Source: Rhizomicrobium sp.
Lineage (GTDB): Bacteria; Pseudomonadota; Alphaproteobacteria; Micropepsales; Micropepsaceae
Length of the DNA stretch: 37,241 nt
Assembly (NCBI GenBank): GCA_025451875.1
Contig: JANWJQ010000131.1
Location: 1 to 37,241 of the forward strand
Direction of reading: 5' to 3'
Shown here: positions 8,096-17,565 of the stretch, one piece after another
Layout: every line of letters begins with the position of its first letter
How positions within the stretch are numbered: the first letter of the stretch is position 1
Made by a program: the position numbers and the translations under genes
The notes under the pieces: generated by a model
Database searches by the model: none
Told to the model about the DNA's origin: nothing
What the model saw: the letters and a program-made list of their open reading frames with translations, nothing else

Positions 8096-9667
8096 TCAGT
8101 GGCGTACGCGGCCCGGTTGTGGCTGCAGCGGGGTTGGCTCGTCCGGAATCTGGCTGGGCCCCGGCGTTGTGGGAATGCCCGACGCCGGAACTGTCCCCGG
8201 ACCCGGCTCGGCCGACGGCGTAACCGGCGCGGTTGCCGCCGGCATGGCCTGTGTCGCCAATTCGTCAGCTTCGGACCATCCGCCACCCAGAGCGCGATAG
8301 AGACCGACGTCTGCCTGAATGCGGGCCAGCTTGATCTGCACCAGCTGATCCTGCGCGGAGAACAATGTCTGCTGCGCGGTCAGCACGGTAAGCAGATCCG
8401 TGACGCCTTCGCGATACTGGATCTCCGAAATGCGGAACGCTTCGGACGCGGCGTTGACCTCATCGGTCAGCAGTTTCTCCTGTTGCGTCAGGCTCGCGAC
8501 CTGTCCGAGCGATGTTTCGACATCCTGGAACGCGGTCAGAACCGTTTTGCGATAGGTGGCAACGAGCTGGAGTTGCTGTGCTTTGCTGACGCGATACTGA
8601 CCTTGCAGGTTTCCACCATCGAAGATTGTTTGCAGCAGCGAGGCACCGATGCTCCAGCCGAAGTTTGAACCCTGAATCAGCGTTCCGATTGCCGCGCTGG
8701 CGAAACCGCCGGATCCCGTCAAACCGATTTGCGGGAAGAAGGCCGCGCGTGCCGCATCCACGTTGGCATGTGCGGCGGCAAGATTGGCTTCAGCTTCGGC
8801 AACGTCGGGGCGGCGGCGCAAAAGCTCCGATGGCAAGCCGGGACGAACTGCGGGAGCGACGATCTTGTCGAGATTTTGCGTCTGGACATCGAAACCTTCC
8901 GGCAGTTTTCCCAAAAGGATGGCGAGCGCGTAGCGCGCTTCACGCTCCGCCTCTCTGAGCGGCGGGATCTGCGCTTCCTGTCCCGAAACCTGAGCTTGTT
9001 GCTGCGCCAGATCGAGGCGCGACGAAACACCGTTCGTCACCTTGGCCTGTGTGATCGAAAGCACGCGCTTGGCGGCATCGATGTTGGACTGCGCAATGGC
9101 GACACGTTCGCGGAGCGCGAGAACATTGAAGTAAGTCGAACCGGTGCCGGAAATCACGGTGAGCGCGACAGCCTGCTTGGCAAACCGGGAGGCCTTCACG
9201 GCTTCATCCGCCGAGCGCAGCTGCGCTTGACCTTTGCCCCAAATATCGAGAGCCCAGCTTGCATTGCCGGTGAGACTGAAATTGTTGCTCGTGCTTTTTC
9301 CAAGGCCCGGCACGCCGCTGGGGTTTGTTCTGCTCTTGGACCGTTCGCCATCACCTGAAATGCCAATCTGCGGCCAGAGCACGGAACCGGCGATTTCCGC
9401 ATTCGCCTTCGCTTCCATCACCTGGGCTGCTGCGAGCGCGAGATCGAGGTTGTCGCGCTGGGCTTCATCGACGAGACTGTTCAGTTCGTCGCTCTGAAAT
9501 CCCTTCCACCAATCCGCCTTCGGCCAGATCGGAGCATCCGCGGTAATCGGCGCGGAGAAGTTGGAGGGGACATTCGCGGCCGTCAGCTGTTGCGGCACCG
9601 GGGTGGCGCATCCGGCGAGTGCCAGCGCGAGCACGATGGCGGAGGACGAGAGCAGAACATTCTTCAT
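8096..9667 (-). CDS. Outer-membrane efflux lipoprotein, NodT/OprM family
   Basis: The 523-aa product is the trimeric outer-membrane channel of a tripartite efflux pump. It has a lipoprotein signal (MKNVLLSSSAIVLALALAGC, lipidated C20) and the duplicated coiled-coil/beta repeat of the TolC fold. Family motifs include WWKGFQSDELNSLVDEA, LALRERVAIAQSNIDAAKRVL, LPSELLRRRPDVAEAEANLAAAHANVDAARAAFFPQ (read in blocks) and QEKLLTDEVNAASEAFRISEIQYREGVTDLLTVL. The last about 50 residues are a proline-rich tail. No membrane-fusion protein or RND pump is adjacent, so it is an orphan that may serve pumps encoded elsewhere. On the minus strand upstream, TTGTAT-N16-TATGAA (around 9722-9749) could be its promoter. 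Confidence 0.92.
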   Translation of the reverse strand: MKNVLLSSSAIVLALALAGCATPVPQQLTAANVPSNFSAPITADAPIWPKADWWKGFQSDELNSLVDEAQRDNLDLALAAAQVMEAKANAEIAGSVLWPQIGISGDGERSKSRTNPSGVPGLGKSTSNNFSLTGNASWALDIWGKGQAQLRSADEAVKASRFAKQAVALTVISGTGSTYFNVLALRERVAIAQSNIDAAKRVLSITQAKVTNGVSSRLDLAQQQAQVSGQEAQIPPLREAEREARYALAILLGKLPEGFDVQTQNLDKIVAPAVRPGLPSELLRRRPDVAEAEANLAAAHANVDAARAAFFPQIGLTGSGGFASAAIGTLIQGSNFGWSIGASLLQTIFDGGNLQGQYRVSKAQQLQLVATYRKTVLTAFQDVETSLGQVASLTQQEKLLTDEVNAASEAFRISEIQYREGVTDLLTVLTAQQTLFSAQDQLVQIKLARIQADVGLYRALGGGWSEADELATQAMPAATAPVTPSAEPGPGTVPASGIPTTPGPSQIPDEPTPLQPQPGRVRH

Positions 9668-9691
9668 GGAAATTCACTCGTTTGAATGCAA

Positions 9692-9704
9692 GGCCGGACC
9701 GGCC
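9692..9704. promoter_or_regulatory. 13-bp palindrome upstream of the efflux gene
   Basis: GGCCGGACCGGCC is a perfect 6-bp inverted repeat around a central A, 25-37 bp upstream of the efflux start codon. It lies between the proposed -10 and the ATG, so it could be a repressor operator or a leader hairpin. No regulator gene is adjacent. Confidence 0.35.
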
Positions 9705-10220
9705 ATCTTAGCCGACTTCATAGCCAGTAGGTTGCTGAATACAAGGTCGCCCCCGGGACGCAGATGTATATCCGATTGCGGCGTCCGCAAGGCTAATCCT
9801 TTTGTTAATTGCTGAATTTCGCCTGTCTCTGCGGGCGGAATCACTAGTGCGAAAATGTACTACGGGCTGTTCCCGGGCGCCGGTTGCAGTGGTCACAAAT
9901 GTGATGATTTCAGTGGCGAACCGGGTCGGAAGGCATTGTGGTTCTGAGCCTTGCCACCGGTGAAAGTGGGGGCCAAGCCAGCACCATGTTTCGGGGTCCA
10001 GGTGCTGGCTTGGCGCCCGCGCAACCTTGCCCATGTGGAGCGCCGATGCGGGCACGGTTACGATTCGAGAGCAGATCGGCGGGACTGGCCGATAGACCAA
10101 TTTCGATCACCACAGTGGAGCCGCGCACGCTCTGACAAAAGATGAGCGGAACGCAGAAATTGTATCAAACTGTCGCCCGTGGGCAGGGACGCAAACCGTG
10201 AAACAACTTTCTCGCCAAAG
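9705..10220. other. Long gene-free stretch with inverted repeats
   Basis: Together with its flanks, about 0.6 kb separates the efflux gene from the TPR gene. Open frames here are short, lack convincing ribosome sites and resemble nothing I recognise. What stands out is structure: TTGCGG-CGT-CCGCAA at 9776-9790, and a 14-bp perfect inverted repeat at 9972-10014. Local base composition is less GC-rich than in the neighbouring genes. I see no tRNA, riboswitch or mobile-element gene. Confidence 0.5.
9972..10014. repeat. Strong 14-bp inverted repeat (hairpin), no T-run
   Basis: GCCAAGCCAGCACC (9972-9985) and GGTGCTGGCTTGGC (10001-10014) are perfect reverse complements around a 15-nt loop. Allowing one bulged base at 10015 adds three more G-C pairs. 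Neither strand has a T-run after it, so it is not an ordinary intrinsic terminator. It may be a REP-like unit, a leader structure or a protein site. Confidence 0.7.
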
Positions 10221-10251
10221 AAAAACGCGGCGTGGAAGTTCCGCGCCGCGT
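10221..10251 (-). terminator. Intrinsic terminator of the TPR gene
   Basis: On the minus strand the stem ACGCGGCG pairs with CGCCGCGT (10251-10244 and 10232-10225) around an 11-nt loop, followed by TTTTC. It lies about 30 bp after the stop of the TPR gene. Confidence 0.78.
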
Positions 10252-10281
10252 TCTTCATCACACGCATATCTGCTCTGTGTT

Positions 10282-10863
10282 TTACGCTCCGTTGGTGTGC
10301 GTGCGCACGACCTTGAAGCGCGAGAGCTGTTCGGTGGCCAGTGCGAAATCGGGACGAATCTCCACAGCCTTCTTGTAGTCGATATAGGCGTCGCGGATGT
10401 TTCCAAGCGCTTCGTTGGCGATGGCGCGATCGTAATAAGCGATCTCGGGCCGGTTGGCGTTCAGCTCAAGGCCCTTGCTGATATCGGCGACGGCCGCCTT
10501 GTAGTTCTTGAGGAGAATATAGACTGCGCCGCGATCCACATAACCTTCGCCGAGCGTCCCATCGAGATCGAGCCCCCTGTTATAGCTGTTGAGGGCGCCT
10601 TCTGGATCGTTGTTGCGCGACTGAACGATACCGAGGTTGATGAGCGTTGCCGCCCGGTCATGTGCGCTGAGTGCGGTTTCCTCCAGCGCGCGCGCGCAGA
10701 GCCGAACGTCCTCGATGGATCCGGAGCCGCCGAATTCGGCGGCATCATAGCAGCTGTGTGCCAAAGTTCCGTTGAGAACGCTCACCGCTGCATTCGCAGA
10801 AGTTGCCAGTGCCGTAAGTCCAAAGCCCGCGATCGCGATCGTCGCCATCTTCCGAAACATCAT
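10282..10863 (-). CDS. Exported tetratricopeptide-repeat protein
   Basis: The 193-aa product has an N-terminal signal peptide (MMFRKMATIAIAGFGLTALA, cleavage after ANA), so it is probably periplasmic. The rest is helical repeats. Recognisable TPR units are ATLINLGIVQSRNNDPEGAL, GYVDRGAVYILLKNYKAAVAD and AYYDRAIANEALGNIRDAY, each followed by a partner helix. Two cysteines precede the repeats (SCYDAAE, RLCARAL), suggesting a disulfide. The start at 10863 is preceded by GGAGGG; ATG at 10860 is equally possible. TPR proteins are scaffolds and no partner can be named. A GTGCAAC dyad lies just upstream and an intrinsic terminator downstream, so it is a single-gene unit. Confidence 0.8.
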   Translation of the reverse strand: MMFRKMATIAIAGFGLTALATSANAAVSVLNGTLAHSCYDAAEFGGSGSIEDVRLCARALEETALSAHDRAATLINLGIVQSRNNDPEGALNSYNRGLDLDGTLGEGYVDRGAVYILLKNYKAAVADISKGLELNANRPEIAYYDRAIANEALGNIRDAYIDYKKAVEIRPDFALATEQLSRFKVVRTHTNGA

Positions 10864-10877
10864 GTCACCCTCCACAA

Positions 10878-10900
10878 GTGCAACGATATGATTGTTGCAC
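10878..10900. promoter_or_regulatory. GTGCAAC-N9-GTTGCAC dyad, possible operator
   Basis: A perfect 7-bp inverted repeat with a 9-bp spacer lies 15-37 bp upstream of the TPR gene start. Centre-to-centre arm spacing of 16 bp is compatible with a dimeric DNA-binding protein. The rest of the 190-bp intergenic region holds two weak hairpins (10936-10949 and 10955-10975). Confidence 0.4.
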
Positions 10901-11053
10901 CCGGTCTCTCTCCAGTAAAAGACACATCGCTGTGAAACCCCGCAGGGTTATCGCGGCTTTAGGCTCTACAAAGCCTTATCCAGTCAGTCTTTTTACCGTG
11001 TTACCCGCCTGAGAAGAATATTACGCCGGATACACGTAACCGTGAGGGTTTCC

Positions 11054-11398
11054 ATGAATTGGTCATTCGTCCTGCCGATCGTTCTGCTTTGTTGTTCGAA
11101 CGTATTCATGACATTCGCCTGGTACGGTCAGCTCAAATATCCGAACACCGCGCTCTGGATTCTTATCCCGTTAAGCTGGGGCGTCGCATTCTTCGAATAT
11201 TGTTTCGCAGTGCCGGCCAATCACATCGGCCATCGTGTCTATTCCGCGGCGCAGCTGAAGACGATGCAGGAAGTCATCACCCTCGTTGTGTTCGCCATCT
11301 TCTCGGTTACCTATCTGGGCGAGCCGCTGAAATGGAATCACGCGGTATCGTTTCTGCTGATCGTCCTTGCCGCCTATTTCGGCTTCACGAAGTTCTAG
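11054..11398 (+). CDS. DUF486 family small membrane protein
   Basis: The 114-aa product is an integral inner-membrane protein with four predicted membrane helices: WSFVLPIVLLCCSNVFMTFAW, ALWILIPLSWGVAFFEYCF (two blocks read by eye), TLVVFAIFSVTYLG and AVSFLLIVLAAYFGF. The layout, including EYCFAVPANHIGH and YLGEPLKWNH, matches DUF486, a small relative of the drug/metabolite transporter superfamily. No substrate is established for the family. ATG at 11054 with GAGGG just upstream is preferred over the GTG at 11042. The stop overlaps that of the convergent lipoprotein gene at a CTAG tetramer. Confidence 0.88.
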   Translation: MNWSFVLPIVLLCCSNVFMTFAWYGQLKYPNTALWILIPLSWGVAFFEYCFAVPANHIGHRVYSAAQLKTMQEVITLVVFAIFSVTYLGEPLKWNHAVSFLLIVLAAYFGFTKF

Positions 11399-11847
11399 CG
11401 CTTGCCGAACGGATTTGAGCTGAACTCTTTCACCGCGCGAAGCGGGATGTGCAGGCCGTCGCCCTTGTCGAGATAGACGACCAGCGTCATGCGGCGTGCC
11501 GCGCCGTCCCATTCCGCCTGCGGCGCGATCCCGCCGGGTTTGCGGAAGACCTTGCCGTCAAAATCCAGCTGATGGGGCGTCACGTCGTCCCAGCCTTGCA
11601 CCAGATCGTCGGTGAGGCGCTGACGAATAGCGGCGCGATCCTCGCTCGAGGAACTGGCGATGTTCTCTGCATTGGGCGCGCTCACGAATATCTGGCCCTT
11701 GTCCGTGATCTCCATGCGGGCGGTGACGATGGTGTTGCCGGCATCATAGGCGCCTTCCCAGCGGCCCACAGGCGGCGCCACCTGATGCGAGCATCCCGCG
11801 ACGGCGATGAGACAGAAGCAGGTGAGAAACGCTGCCAGGATTCGCAT
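11395..11847 (-). CDS. Hypothetical lipoprotein
   Basis: The 150-aa product begins with a lipoprotein signal peptide ending LIAVAGCSHQ (lipidated C19), so it is anchored in a cell-envelope membrane. The mature part reads VGRWEGAYDAGNTIVTARMEITDKGQIFVSAP, suggesting a small lipocalin-like or YceI-like beta sheet. A hydrophilic helical insert (SSSSEDRAAIRQRLTDDL) follows, then more strands. I do not recognise a named family. The start is preceded by AAGGGGAA. It is separated from the divergent aminotransferase gene by about 140 bp. Confidence 0.72.
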   Translation of the reverse strand: MRILAAFLTCFCLIAVAGCSHQVAPPVGRWEGAYDAGNTIVTARMEITDKGQIFVSAPNAENIASSSSEDRAAIRQRLTDDLVQGWDDVTPHQLDFDGKVFRKPGGIAPQAEWDGAARRMTLVVYLDKGDGLHIPLRAVKEFSSNPFGKR

Positions 11848-11958
11848 GCCATTCCCCTTCGGACTCGGCCCCCAATTCTAGCGCCTTTTTGGGTTGAGAA
11901 ATCCTAACGCATGGCTGCTGTGACATTGGTCTTCTTGCCCGCCCGCGCACGGGGTTGA

Positions 11959-13718
<1,760 letters not shown>

Positions 13719-13917
13719 GGAAATCCCCCAAAGTTCCCTGCGGGATATTACTCCAGCCGCGGCCCGCAGAAAGCCCACGTCAAGGCCTTGCGAGGTCTGC
13801 GAAACGGCGCGAGCATCATGGCGCTTAAGCGGGGCGCGTGACGCCGCCCAACGCCTTGGGAAAGAAGACGCCCGCCGCGCCTCGTACCCCGACCGATCCG
13901 GGGTAATGGAGGCGACT

Positions 13918-15951
13918 ATGTCCAAAAAAACTGGAGGAGTGGGGCCACGTGCAGTGGCCCTCGTGGGACCTTATGGCAGCGGAAAGACGACGCTGCTCGA
14001 ATCCATTCTTTCCGTCACAGGCGCGGTGCAGCGCAAAGGCTCTATCGCGCAGAAGAACACAGTGGGCGACTCCAGCGCCGAGGCGCGCACGCGGCAGATG
14101 AGCGTGGAAGTGAATTGCGCCAGCACGAAATATCTGGATGAAAGCTTCACCTTCCTGGATTGCCCCGGCTCCATCGAATTTCTCGCCGACACGCTGAACG
14201 TGCTTCCTGGCATCGACGCCGCCGTCGTGGTGTGCGAGCCGGAGCCGGCGAAGATTCAAATGTTGCAGCCTTATCTGAAGCGGCTGGACGATCTGAACAT
14301 TCCGCACTTTGTTTTCATCAACAAGATCGACAAAGCGAGCGGTGCGGTCCGCGATCTGCTCGGGCAGTTGCAGGACGTCAGCGCCAAGCCGCTGCTGATG
14401 CGCCAGATTCCGATTGCGGAAGGCGGGCAGGTGAAGGGTTTTGTCGATCTCGCGCTGGAGCGCGCGTTCCAATATGCGCCGCACGCCGAATCCAAAGTCA
14501 TCGAGCTTGGCCTGCTGGCCGATGCGGAGAAGCAGGCACGCTTCGCGATGCTGGAGAAGCTCGCCGATTATGACGAACACCTGATGGAGGAACTTCTCTC
14601 CGATCAGGAGCCGCCGCGCGATGAAGTCTTTGCCGATCTGTCGAAGGAGTTGGCGGACGGGCTTGTGGTGCCGGTGCTGCTCGGCTCAGCCGACGGGGAC
14701 AACGGCATTCGCCGGCTGCTGAAAGCGCTGCGCCATGAAGTGCCGGATGTCGCTGCGGCCGCGAGCCGTATCGGGATCAAACCCGGAAGCGACGCTGTCG
14801 TGCAGATTTTGAAAACCTACAATGGCGCACACGGCAAGCTTTCGCTGGCGCGCGTGATGGCAGGTTCGCTGAAGGACGGCGCGGTGCTGCATGGCCGCGG
14901 CGGCGATGCGCGCGTGGGCGGCCTGTTCGCGCTGAAAGGCGAAACGCAGAGCAAGCTCGCCGAAGCAAAGGCAGGCGATACGGTGGCCCTTGGGCGACTG
15001 GAAGGCATCTTCACGGGTGAAACATTGTCCGCCGCCAAAATAGCGTTGCCACGCGTGGAGATCGAAGAACTGCCGGTCGTCTATGGCTTCGCGATCGAGA
15101 CCACGGACCGCAAGGACGAAGTGAAGCTCACCGCCGCCATCCACAAATTGCAGGAAGAAGACCCGTCACTGCATTTCAAACAGGACGCAGACCTGCATGA
15201 GATGACGTTGTTGGGGCAGGGCGAGATCCATCTGAAGGTCGCGGTGGAAAAGCTGCAGAGCAAATATGGCCTGAAGATCGTCACCCATCCGCCCAAGACC
15301 CCGTACAAGGAAACGATCCGCAAGCCGGCGAAACAGCATGGCCGCCACAAGCGCCAATCGGGCGGACATGGCCAGTTCGGCGATGTGCATATCGAGATCA
15401 AGCCGCTGCCGCGTGGGACGGGCTTTGCCTTTCAGGATCAGATCAAGGGCGGTGTCGTGCCGCGCCAATTCATCCCGTCGGTGGAGAAAGGCGTCATCGA
15501 ATATCTGAAGCACGGGCCGCTCGGTTTCCCCGTGGTGGATGTCGGCGTGGCGCTGGTGGACGGCTCGTTCCACAGCGTCGATTCATCAGATGCCGCGTTC
15601 CAGACGGCAGCGCGTATCGCGATGAGCGAAGGCATGCCCAATTGCGCGCCAGTACTGCTGGAGCCGATCATGCGGGTGAAGATTCATGTTCCCAACGACG
15701 CCACATCGAAGGCCAACCAGGTGGTGAGCGGGCGGCGCGGGCAGTTGATGGGTTATGACGCGCGTGGCGGCTGGAAGGGCTGGGACACGGTGGAAGCGCA
15801 GATGCCGCTGTCAGAATTGCACGATCTCATCATCGACCTGCGCTCGCTCACGCAGGGCGTCGGCACGTTCGAGATGGAGTTCGATCATCTGGCCGAGTTG
15901 AGCGGCAAGCTGGCCGAACAGGTCGTGGCGACGCACAAGGTCGCGGCATAG
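13918..15951 (+). CDS. Elongation factor G-like translational GTPase
   Basis: The 677-aa product has the five-domain EF-G architecture: G domain with P-loop GPYGSGKTTL (17-26), D81-C-P-G84-S, NKID (about 135-138); domain II; domain III (LGQGEIHLKVAVEKLQ); domain IV (HKRQSGGHGQFGDVHIEI); domain V (ending FDHLAELSGKLAEQVV). The start at 13918 has GGAGG 5 nt upstream, so the long open frame before it is not coding. In classical EF-G the switch II motif is DTPGH, whose His triggers GTP hydrolysis; here it is DCPGS. This marks the EF-G-like paralog group rather than the main fusA, which would lie in a str operon. It stands alone, without rpsL, rpsG or tuf. Ribosome role is unproven. Confidence 0.88.
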   Translation: MSKKTGGVGPRAVALVGPYGSGKTTLLESILSVTGAVQRKGSIAQKNTVGDSSAEARTRQMSVEVNCASTKYLDESFTFLDCPGSIEFLADTLNVLPGIDAAVVVCEPEPAKIQMLQPYLKRLDDLNIPHFVFINKIDKASGAVRDLLGQLQDVSAKPLLMRQIPIAEGGQVKGFVDLALERAFQYAPHAESKVIELGLLADAEKQARFAMLEKLADYDEHLMEELLSDQEPPRDEVFADLSKELADGLVVPVLLGSADGDNGIRRLLKALRHEVPDVAAAASRIGIKPGSDAVVQILKTYNGAHGKLSLARVMAGSLKDGAVLHGRGGDARVGGLFALKGETQSKLAEAKAGDTVALGRLEGIFTGETLSAAKIALPRVEIEELPVVYGFAIETTDRKDEVKLTAAIHKLQEEDPSLHFKQDADLHEMTLLGQGEIHLKVAVEKLQSKYGLKIVTHPPKTPYKETIRKPAKQHGRHKRQSGGHGQFGDVHIEIKPLPRGTGFAFQDQIKGGVVPRQFIPSVEKGVIEYLKHGPLGFPVVDVGVALVDGSFHSVDSSDAAFQTAARIAMSEGMPNCAPVLLEPIMRVKIHVPNDATSKANQVVSGRRGQLMGYDARGGWKGWDTVEAQMPLSELHDLIIDLRSLTQGVGTFEMEFDHLAELSGKLAEQVVATHKVAA

Positions 15952-16854
15952 TCAGAGCGTTGCAGCGCCGAAGGTGTCGCAATCGCCCATTTCGCCGCGT
16001 TGAAGGCCGCGTTGGAACCAGCGCATGCGTTGTGCGCTGGTGCCGTGCGTGAAGGAGTCGGGAACGACGGTGCCTTGCGTCTGCTTCTCCAGCGTATCGT
16101 CGCCAACGGCGGCGGCAGCGCGCAGACCGCCTTCCACATCGCCATTCTGCAAGATGTGGAAGCGCTGATCGGCGTGATAAGTCCACACGCCGGCATAACA
16201 GTCGGCCTGCAATTCCAGGCGCACGGAAGCGCCGGTCGCGCCGCGCGCGCTGGAGCCCTGCAATTGCGATTCATGCTGGTCCATCGTGCCGACCAGATTC
16301 TGGATGTGATGGCCGTATTCATGCGCGATCACATAAGCCTGCGCGAATTGCCCCGGTGCGCCGAACTGATCGGCAAGCTGGTTGAAGAAGGACAGGTCCA
16401 GATAGATGCGCTTGTCGTTCGGGCAATAGAACGGCCCGGCGGACGACTGGCCTTCGCCGCACGCCGTTGGCGTGTCCTGCGTGTAGAAGGTGATGGTCGC
16501 GGGCGAGAACGTCACGCCGCGCGCCTGCAGGATTGGTGTCCACACATCTTCCGCGGAGCCGACGATCTTGCGCGCGAAATCCAGTTGCGCGTCATCGGTG
16601 TGATTGTCGGCCTGCGCGATCTGTTGCTGGCCGCCGCCGCCGAGAACGCTGTCCAGAAGTCCTCCGCCGCCATTCGATCCGAACAGCAGAACCAGGATGA
16701 TGAAGCCGACAAAACCCAAACCGCCGCCGCGCATGCCGAAAGCAGGAAGGCCGCCGAAACCGCCGCCCCAGCTGGGGCCTCCGAAACCGCCAAATCCGCC
16801 TTCGCCGCGCCGGTCGTCGAAATTGCTGGTTTCCCGCAGATTGTTCAGGTCCAT
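15952..16854 (-). CDS. Neutral zinc metallopeptidase, YpfJ-like
   Basis: The 300-aa product has a glycine-rich N terminus (FGGFGGPSWGGGFGG, about 21-35) and a single membrane segment (GLGFVGFIILVLLFG, 45-59). The zinc-peptidase domain that follows carries H178-E-Y-G-H182-H in VIAHEYGHHIQ. Two cysteine-containing segments (TACGEGQSSAGPFYCP) and the downstream LELQADCYAGVW, with the third ligand region, are characteristic of the putative neutral zinc metallopeptidase family. It is a membrane-anchored enzyme with the catalytic domain probably in the periplasm. No substrate is known. It abuts the EF-G-like gene with zero bases between stops and diverges from dps over about 90 bp. Confidence 0.92.
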   Translation of the reverse strand: MDLNNLRETSNFDDRRGEGGFGGFGGPSWGGGFGGLPAFGMRGGGLGFVGFIILVLLFGSNGGGGLLDSVLGGGGQQQIAQADNHTDDAQLDFARKIVGSAEDVWTPILQARGVTFSPATITFYTQDTPTACGEGQSSAGPFYCPNDKRIYLDLSFFNQLADQFGAPGQFAQAYVIAHEYGHHIQNLVGTMDQHESQLQGSSARGATGASVRLELQADCYAGVWTYHADQRFHILQNGDVEGGLRAAAAVGDDTLEKQTQGTVVPDSFTHGTSAQRMRWFQRGLQRGEMGDCDTFGAATL

Positions 16855-16942
16855 CGGCTTTTCTCTTTAGAATTACTCCAAACTACTTGATCCGCCCGTC
16901 CGGATGGCTATGTCCGTCCCAGCGACAAGACAGGAGCACGCC

Positions 16943-17413
16943 ATGGACGTGAACATTGGATTGAAACAGGCCGAGCGCAAGGCGATTGCGGAAGCCCTCT
17001 CCAAGGTGCTGGCCGACACTTACACGCTCTACCTCAAGACGCACGGCTATCACTGGAACGTCACAGGCCCGCATTTCGCCGCACTGCATGTGCTGTTCGA
17101 GGGCCAATATACCGAGCTGCACGACGCGGCGGATTTGATCGCGGAACGCATTCGCGCACTGGGCGAATATGCGCCCGGCAATTACCGCACCTACGCGAAG
17201 CTGACCGCGATCCAGGAAAGCGGCGACAACGTTCCGCCCGCCATGGAGATGGTGCGCGATCTGGCGGACGGAAATGAAATCCTCTCGCGCAGTTGCCGGG
17301 ACGCTTTCAAGATCGCCGAAGGCGCGGACGATCAGGGGACGATGGACCTTCTGATCCAGCGCATGCAGGCGAGCGAAAAGGCGGCGTGGATGTTGCGCAG
17401 CCATCTGGCCTGA
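16943..17413 (+). CDS. dps: Dps family DNA-protecting ferritin
   Basis: The 156-aa product forms the dodecameric miniferritin that oxidises Fe(II) with peroxide and can coat DNA in starvation or oxidative stress. The intersubunit ferroxidase residues H37 (GYHWNV), D64 and E68 (HDAADLIAERI) show the exact H-x26-D-x3-E spacing of E. coli Dps. The short N terminus before helix A has only two lysines nearby, so DNA binding may be weak. ATG at 16943 has CAGGAG 6 nt upstream and is preferred to in-frame starts at 16904-16910. The downstream region carries the small-RNA candidate on the opposite strand. A TGATCC at 16888 lacks a -10 at the correct distance. Confidence 0.94.
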   Translation: MDVNIGLKQAERKAIAEALSKVLADTYTLYLKTHGYHWNVTGPHFAALHVLFEGQYTELHDAADLIAERIRALGEYAPGNYRTYAKLTAIQESGDNVPPAMEMVRDLADGNEILSRSCRDAFKIAEGADDQGTMDLLIQRMQASEKAAWMLRSHLA

Positions 17414-17421
17414 ACGACGGC

Positions 17422-17460
17422 AAAAAAATCACCCGGAGCAGGGGGGCTGCTCCGGGTGAT
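17422..17460 (-). terminator. Strong intrinsic terminator, minus strand
   Basis: ATCACCCGGAGCA (17428-17440) pairs perfectly with TGCTCCGGGTGAT (17448-17460) around a 7-nt loop, GCCCCCC on the minus strand. The minus strand continues into seven T residues (17428-17422); the plus strand has no T-run. It therefore ends minus-strand transcripts, either lysR read-through or the small RNA proposed here. Confidence 0.88.
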
Positions 17461-17559
17461 AGTCGTCAACTTGGAGGCTTCCGCTTCAAAGGGGGATAAG
17501 AAGCAAAAGCCGTTGAGGGCGAACCCTCTTGCCGCTCTCCAGGGGGAGGAGAAGCGACA
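17422..17559 (-). ncRNA. Candidate small RNA with C-rich (anti-Shine-Dalgarno) loops
   Basis: This is inferred from promoter, structure and terminator; no database family was matched. From a start near 17559 the RNA of about 138 nt would contain four hairpins. Hairpin 1 is UCUCC/GGAGA with loop UCCCCCU (17552-17536). Hairpin 2 is GAGGG-UUCG-CCCUC (17528-17515). Hairpin 3 is GCUUC/GAAGC with loop UUAUCCCCCUUU (17504-17483). The last is the terminator, with loop GCCCCCC. A further CCUCC (17477-17473) is unpaired. Alphaproteobacterial stress RNAs such as the Rhodobacter CcsR set and rhizobial alpha-r14 RNAs carry CCUCC-type loop motifs, some under RpoH control. A 291-aa open frame across this strand has no coding support. 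Confidence 0.55.
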
Positions 17560-17565
17560 CCCCTG

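Noticed and set aside
9708-10128. Short minus-strand frames in the gene-free region (130 and 72 aa)
   Set aside because: No ribosome site, no hydrophobic or domain pattern, and one spans the strong hairpin; I treat the region as non-coding.
16888-16915. TGATCC upstream of dps as an RpoE promoter
   Set aside because: The nearest TA-rich hexamer is 15 nt away, not 18; spacing does not fit.
17428-17460. Terminator hairpin assigned to dps
   Set aside because: The T-run is only on the minus strand. On the plus strand the hairpin is followed by AGTCGTC, so it would not end dps transcripts by itself.
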